The notes beneath the pieces are model-generated. The model did no database searches, was not told the DNA's origin, and saw only the letters and a program-made list of their open reading frames with translations. 64,000 bases of DNA. It comes from Chrysomallon squamiferum. Taxonomy: Eukaryota > Mollusca > Gastropoda > Neomphalida > Peltospiridae. A program made the position numbers and the translations under genes. The stretch lies in assembly GCA_012295275.1 (NCBI GenBank), contig CM022671.1, forward strand, positions 24,900,822-24,964,821, given 5' to 3'. Shown piece after piece: positions 58,207 to 64,000 of this stretch. Positions within the stretch are counted from its first letter, which is position 1. Each line of letters begins with the position of its first letter.

Positions 58207-59616
58207 ACATGAGCCGAGTATAACTGTGTAATTAAGACTGTTTTTCTTGAATATATAACCTCTGATCCTTTGTTCTGATCGCATCGCTTTCTTTCTTATT
58301 TCAATTAAATAATCAAAGTATGGACTATATTTTGTGATACTGATAACCTATATAGACAAGATATATGTCTTTAAATGTATAGTCACTGGTCTACGGACAG
58401 TTTTCTTTAGTAGAGTATAATTAAAAAACAATAAGAACTGCATCTAATTTCTTAAACGTTATAAAGAGAGTCGCTGACTAGCAGCAAATAAACATTTAAT
58501 TCGTTTTGCACATTTAGATTGTGTTGTTATTCATATTCTGTTAGAGTCTAGGGAAAACGCAAAGGATAACAGATCACACAATGTAGGTAACGCCAGACTG
58601 TTGTTTACTAATACAGTACTCAGAACAATTGTGTTCTTATGGAATAACATAACTCGTTTATGTATATGTATGTATGTAGTATGTGTTTGTGTTCGTACGT
58701 ATGTATGTATGTATGAATGATATGAGTATGCATGCATTATGAATGCATCTGTTTGTCTACATGTGTATGTGTGTGTATACGTATGTATGTATGTATATAT
58801 GTATGTATGGAATATGTGGATATATCAGTGGACAGACATATATTGTAAACAGTTGTGTAAATGACAACCAATTTTATTTTTTAAAGTCGAAAGATTTTCT
58901 CTAAATGTCAATGGTTTAATATTCTGCTAGTGCATTACCATTGAAACACCACGTTATATCTAGGTTAATAAATAAAAAGATCAGGAAACACAGTTATTTC
59001 CCTTGATTTGCAATCGGAACAGAAAAGGCTTTGTTTGATCAGTTACATGTTCTCTTTCTTTCTTTCCTTTCATTAATAATCAATGTTTCAAAAAAAAAAA
59101 AAAAAATCTCGAACATACTGACGAACGAATAGTAAAGTCAAGCAGTTATAAAATCGCCTTCTTCCAAAATAATTTATTAACATTATTATTTTATTCATTT
59201 ATGAAATATTAATAAAACACTATTAAATTTGCGGCCTGTGAAATCAAGGTATAAGTTCAACTAAAATGTATTCTGTTTAGTTTAATGTCTGCAAATTTCT
59301 CTGTATTATCTATTTATCTACTTTTCTCCACTTTAATAAAAAAAATTGACGACGAAATCCGGACGAAATCTTGAAAAAACACAAAATTCGAACTTAACCT
59401 CCATTTCCCTCCTGGAAACCTATCTTTTAAGTTATCACAAGTTCCACTATACAATCATGACAGTCCATTCTCAACATACTTTCCAAGAAGATAAGAGTAT
59501 TTAAGCATCATAAACTAACAATCCTCACCCAACCTAGCCTATATTTTTCTACTGTACATTTGTTTTGATTTTTTTTGTTTTTTGTTTTTTTAATATTGTA
59601 TGGCATTTCTTTAAAT
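58207..59616. other. Gene-free between R9 and R10 promoters
   Basis: No gene. GTAT/TATG arrays lie at about 58658-58810 and an A run at 59089-59106. Confidence 0.5.
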
Positions 59617-59795
59617 CAAGGGTGCGCAATACGTCGATCGCATAGACACTGTGGGTAGATCGCATGACGCTAAAAAATAGCCTATCATCCATCCTGCAGC
59701 CATAATAAAAGCATTTTGTGTTCTTTGTAGGTTATCATTTTGACTTGGTCATTTAAAAAGTAGCTCGCAAGCCAAAAAAGTGTAGGCACCCCCGG
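59617..59795. mobile_element. hAT-like MITE, 179 bp
   Basis: The left end is CAAGGGTGCGCAATACG and the right end TGTAGGCACCCCCGG, whose reverse complement is CCGGGGGTGCCTACA. These are imperfect terminal inverted repeats of the hAT type (consensus near CAGGGGTGCNCAA). It is flanked by TTTAAAT on both sides (59610-59616 and 59796-59802), extending to 8 bp with one mismatch; hAT transposases make 8-bp target duplications. The inside is GC-richer than the surroundings (GTCGATCGCATAGACA, GTAGATCGCATGACGC) and has no coding capacity, so it would have been moved by a transposase made elsewhere. Recognition rests on ends, target duplication and the AGATCGC interior. Confidence 0.8.
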
Positions 59796-60989
59796 TTTAA
59801 ATTGTCGTTATGTCTCTTATATTCTGTGTGTTGTTCTTGCACTGTTATATGTGTTGTTGTTACACTGTTATATTACTTATAATAAAGGTGTTATGTGTAC
59901 TAAAGTTTAATGTTTCGGTAACTTTTAGGATTAGAGTTTTGCATTTTCCGGACTGGGGCTTCCCCTTATTACTCCCCCTTAATATATATATATATATAAA
60001 TATTAAAACGAATCAGGACTGACGTTATTCAACTATTGCAATTTAAAATAAAAAGAAATGTTAAAAAAAATTAACGAAATGAACAGCGATATTATAATGT
60101 TTTTGTTTGTTTGTTTTTAAATATTCTTAGAGTAGGAAGCGGCCCCAGAAATTTCATTATGAATTTCTAATTTTAATTTTTTTCCTTTTGATTTTTAAAT
60201 TGTTAAAAATTTACTTTATTTTACTTTATTTTGAATGTGTGTTTGATAAATTTAACTGTTGAATACAAATATCTTGCTTACTTTTTGAGATATGGCGCTT
60301 TGAATACTACGACACTGCTATAGCATCAGCAAAGGTAATATGAGCCATTTTCTCATCAGAAACCTTAACTTGATTAATTAACAAATAACACTGGCCGCCT
60401 ATTGAGATCTGTTTTACTACTACTACTACAAGAAATAAGTCACACATTTTCAAAGCTGGTATGTCGTATCAAAATATATGAAAATGAGAAAAACAAAAAC
60501 TTTAAATGACATATGAACAAAAAAAACAAAAACAAAAAAAACCCAAAACAACACCATTTTTTAACAGTGTCTCATTCCATTTCTGATGAGCATTGTTAAG
60601 TAGAACTTAAAAGCCTGACGTTATTCCACACAGACAGCATCTTGGAGTTCTTCACAGTGATCATTGTTGTCTGGTTCATGATATGATCCTCCAAACATGA
60701 AAACAAAAACAAAAATATACAGAATGGCTTTTTATGACATAAACAATCACCATATGATAAAACACATAAATGGTTATAATTTATTACCTGTCATATTGCT
60801 TCTACGATATATACCAAGCTGAAGCTGAAGGAGTCGATAAAGGCTTAACTCCAGCCAATCGTTAACATAATTTGTGTTATCTCCAAGATAAATACACTTT
60901 ACAAAACCAATTTATTTCTTTTCATTCTTATTTATTTTGTTTTTATAAAATATCTGTCTTTTATGAATACATTTATTCTTATTTAAAAA

Positions 60990-60992
<3 letters not shown>

Positions 60993-61078
<86 letters not shown>
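60993..61078. repeat. (GA)n microsatellite
   Basis: Perfect GA array. Arg-Glu and Ser-Leu frames are artefacts. Confidence 0.98.
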
Positions 61079-61080
<2 letters not shown>

Positions 61081-61357
61081 TAGACGAACAGATGGATAGA
61101 CACACCGCATATACACAACACTATATATTCTATTAACTAAGTTCTAGAATGACATCTATTAATGGTCAGATCGATTACCCAGGCAACCGATAACTAAATA
61201 TATTTTTAACTTATCTTTGTACCCAGTCTGATACTTTCACATCTACTACAAAGTTCAGAGTCGACACCTAAACAATAGCGATGTAATTTCTTGTGTCTGT
61301 ATAGCTACCTTTCTGTAGATGTAGGTACGTAGAATAAAAGTGGCTATTTTGACTGCC

Positions 61358-61488
<131 letters not shown>

Positions 61489-61840
61489 ACAACAATAACA
61501 GTATTAATAATAATATCTGTACATGAGAGTTTGCTCATTTGTATGTGTGTATCGTTAGATTAGTTGTTTGTTGTTGTTTTTTTGTGTTTTTTTGGGGGGC
61601 TGGCTTTTTGTGGGGTTTTTTCTATGAATAGTAGTACAACGTCATTTCAACATAAGAAGGCTTTAATGAAAAAAGAAACTGAACAGCAAAGGGCAGGGTG
61701 GGGCGTGTGACGTTCAGAAACACGCAACAAAATATATACAGTATATATGTATAAGAAAGAAAGAACCCACCCTTTTCCATTATGAATACGTCCATTCGTT
61801 ACAAATCCAACAAACACGTAATAATTTGCATAGGTTATGT

Positions 61841-61926
61841 TGTCAATCAAAACTGTCACTATGTACATAATTCATTGTTTATACGTGTGTTAACCAATGA
61901 GAAGCATTAGAAAGCAAAATATAAAG
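61841..61926 (+). promoter_or_regulatory. R10 promoter module: TGTCAATCA, CCAAT box, TATAAAG
   Basis: TGTCAATCA at 61841-61849, TTAACCAATGA at 61890-61900 (CCAAT 53 bases after the first motif) and TATAAAG at 61920-61926, 26 bases after CCAAT. It lies about 470 bases before the R10 ATG instead of about 300; the excess equals the tandem duplication at 62114-62428. Confidence 0.72.
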
Positions 61927-62113
61927 TTTGAGGAAATTCTCGCAGCGACATTTCTCTCACTAAATAAATGTGTTTGATTTTCAATTACGAGAAGACAAGA
62001 TATAAGTTAATCTCATGCAAAATGATATTTTCAAGAAAATATAAAGAAAAGAAGTTCAGTGACTTTTAGAAGATATTCCCATAAATGGAAGGATTCCAGC
62101 GCGTTTATTTTTA

Positions 62114-62428
62114 ATTACATTATTGTTTAATCTGTGCCAGATCAGTATTTTTATATCAAGAAATTTTATATTTTTTGTACAAGAAGGGAAGTAATATATT
62201 CAATCTGAAGAAGAAATTAATGATGTAATGATGTCGGTGAATGTGACTAATATCTCTGACACTATGTTTTTTCAAACAGTTTAATTTCATCATTGTTTAA
62301 CCTGTACTACTTCATCAGTGTGAAATCAGGAAGGTTTATATTATTTATACAAAAGGAAAAGTCACATTTTAATTCTGAAGAAGAAACAACGATGTCTGTG
62401 AACGTAACCAATATCTCTGACACCACGG
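62114..62428 (+). repeat. Tandem duplication of 5' UTR and start codon of R10
   Basis: About 62114-62265 and 62284-62428 are diverged copies of one segment (ATTGTTTAAYCTGT, TTTATATT, TCTGAAGAAGAAA, then ATGTCNGTGAAYGT and AATATCTCTGACAC). The upstream copy carries its own ATG (62231) with the same first residues, MSVNVTNISDT, but stops after 17 codons at TAA 62282-62284. It would act as an upstream open frame ahead of the real start. Confidence 0.85.
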
Positions 62429-63322
62429 CTACACGTATGTTGTTAGCGGGAAGCTCTGTTTTACTGTTTGGATTTTCAAACAACATCTTCATGCTGGTAG
62501 TTCTTGTAAAATCTGCAATGAGTTCTGGTGTCATTGGTCTGTTCTTGGTTAATGAAGTTGTGTTAGACATGATGCTGCAAATCAGTTCAGAGATGTACCT
62601 CATCGCCAACGTCTTCCAGTTAAAGTTTGTCTTTACAACGGCTTTGATACCTGCAGTATTATCAGTTAAATGTTTCTCTATGATGGGCTTGAGTATAGTC
62701 CTGTGTATTGCTATAATCAACCCTTTGAAATTTACAATTTACGTGACAAAAAGAGAGTGAAGATATATATGACAGTAATCTGGCTCTGGGTTCCCTTGGT
62801 GTTGTGTTATGTTTATTTAGAAGGAACGTTTTACACGGTGAATGAACATTCAAAGAGACTCGATCCTAACTACACTTCAACGAACTGGTGGGTTGGGGCT
62901 ATTAACATGACAAGTGCAGTTGCTATTCCTTTGACTGTGATTACTGTATGTATGATAAAAATAACCAGACATCAAAATGCCGCAATTTTAATCAATTCTT
63001 ACATTAAGAGAACGACTGAAAGCAAAATACGTTTGGTTAATTTGAACACTATCATTTTCATCATGTACATCCTTACACAGTTGCCATTCCATGTCGCTTA
63101 CTCCCTTCATATCGTTCATCAAAGCCTAGTGATATCAGTGATAATTATCTACCTTCTATACAGTCTAATGAAGCTGTTTGTTTATTTAATTCTGATGCGT
63201 AATTTCAGATATACCGCGACAAGATGTGTTGTTTTGTTTGTATGAACAAAACAAGTGCCAAAACTACCAGGGTTCCCTCAGTGAAAGCCGTACCGAATGG
63301 TAACACTGACATAGCTGTATAA
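62392..63322 (+). pseudogene. R10, 7TM receptor, group C, two one-base deletions
   Basis: A full-length but twice shifted receptor. From ATG 62392 it encodes the double sequon (NVTNIS), TM1 with FGFSNNIFMLVVLV, TM2 with NEVVLDMML, and TM3 with KCFSMMGLSIVLCIAIINPL. After VTK, in the loop between TM3 and TM4, an A run is one base short and translation stops at TGA 62758-62760. The shifted frame continues with KKRVKIYMTVIWLWVP, LEGTFYTVNE, PNYTSTNWWVG, TM5, TTESKIRLVNLNT, TQLPFH and KLFVYLILMRNFR. A second one-base loss after TATR diverts the frame, which stops at 63245; the third frame holds the expected tail (Met-Asn-Lys-Thr-Ser start, end VPNGNTDIAV) to TAA 63320-63322. Two shifts in one gene make decay likelier than sequencing error, though both are single-base deletions. 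Confidence 0.87.
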
Positions 63323-63892
63323 CTTAGCCTTATAAAAAAGAAGAAAACCCCGATCTTCAAATAAGAGGAGAAGACTAATAATTACAGGGGAAAATTATGA
63401 ACGTAATTCTATAATTTAGATAGAGCTGTGAGAAATGTTGACCTTCTCCCTTATCATGTTCAACCAACAAAAAATAGCACTGCAAATTAGTGCAGAACGA
63501 TCTATGTTTTATCTAAGCAGTGAAATTATACTGGAATGAATGATACAGATTATTGTTACATGTCATAACTATAGACACATTGACTTGGAATAACAATTAA
63601 TTTCTGGTTTCATATTGTGCATTCGGTTTAGATATTTGTGCTAAGGTAATACATATTAGATGTTTTATGATTACATTAAAATTGCTAAACCTTTTGAAAT
63701 AATGTTTTTTATGTTCCCAAACTAGAATTTTATTTCTGTCAGTGACAAAGTACAGTGATGATATTTGGTGTAATTACATTTTTGTGTTCATTATTAGATC
63801 TTCTTCAACTGTTACTTTATCATTACTGCGATTTGTTTGTCTTAATAATTATGTTGATTATAATGATGATGATTATGGTGATGACGGTTACA

Positions 63893-63948
<56 letters not shown>

Positions 63949-64000
63949 TGTAATGATGATGACGATGTGTTTAAATATGAACATCAGTTAATTTTTATTC
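63323..64000. other. 3' flank of R10
   Basis: No gene seen. An AAT array occupies 63896-63948, with ATG/GAT triplets on both sides. Confidence 0.5.
63896..63948. repeat. (AAT)n microsatellite
   Basis: About 17 AAT units. The Ile-rich frame is an artefact. Confidence 0.97.

Overview
The window is eukaryotic nuclear DNA: strongly AT-rich, saturated with microsatellites (TTA, TAG, TTTA, GA, TA, CA and TATG arrays), with no operons or bacterial signals. It carries ten copies of one divergent seven-transmembrane receptor family. Uninterrupted single-exon receptor genes in tandem, very dense simple repeats and a tRNA-like SINE candidate fit a mollusc, most likely a coleoid cephalopod such as an octopus. 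That assignment is inference; no database search was possible.

Receptor copies in order: R1 (1-576 +, cut by the window edge), R2 (8581-9514 +, one-base frameshift), R3 (15197-15749 +, decayed), R4 (25377-25945 -, decayed and 5'-truncated), R5 (32461-33395 -, one-base frameshift), R6 (38086-39021 +, intact), R7 (41803-42774 +, intact), R8 (46779-47747 +, intact), R9 (56844-57797 -, intact) and R10 (62392-63322 +, two one-base frameshifts). By sequence they form three groups: A (R1, R6), B (R2-R5, all broken) and C (R7-R10). They share an N-terminal double glycosylation sequon, a WGFSNN-type TM1, an NE-x-x-AD-type TM2, a LEGTF...NYT..NWWVG second extracellular loop, a TESKIRLAKLNT block before TM6 and a Cys-rich tail. 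They look like rhodopsin-type GPCRs, but several class A hallmarks are replaced: Leu at the DRY arginine position, S-Q/Y/H-x-P instead of CWxP, KLxxY (group B NVFxY) instead of NPxxY, and no second-loop cysteine. Ligand and function are unknown; a sensory or peptide receptor role is a guess.

The four group C genes share an upstream module: TGTCAATCA, then 40-53 nt to a TTAACCAAT box, then 26-28 nt to a TATA-like box about 300 nt before the start codon. Three group B genes share a different TATA-ending block.

The non-coding DNA is largely duplicated. R3 and R4 with their 3' flanks form a tail-to-tail inverted duplication (about 15.2-19.1 and 22.5-25.9 kb). R5 carries a rearranged third copy of that flank and a shorter copy lies near 3 kb. 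R7, R8 and R9 share a different 3' flank element. Other items are a 179-bp hAT-like MITE with target-site duplications, a 28-bp minisatellite with higher-order structure, and a perfect 25-bp foldback around an AT array. The picture is a young receptor cluster growing by local and inverted duplication and losing members by small indels.
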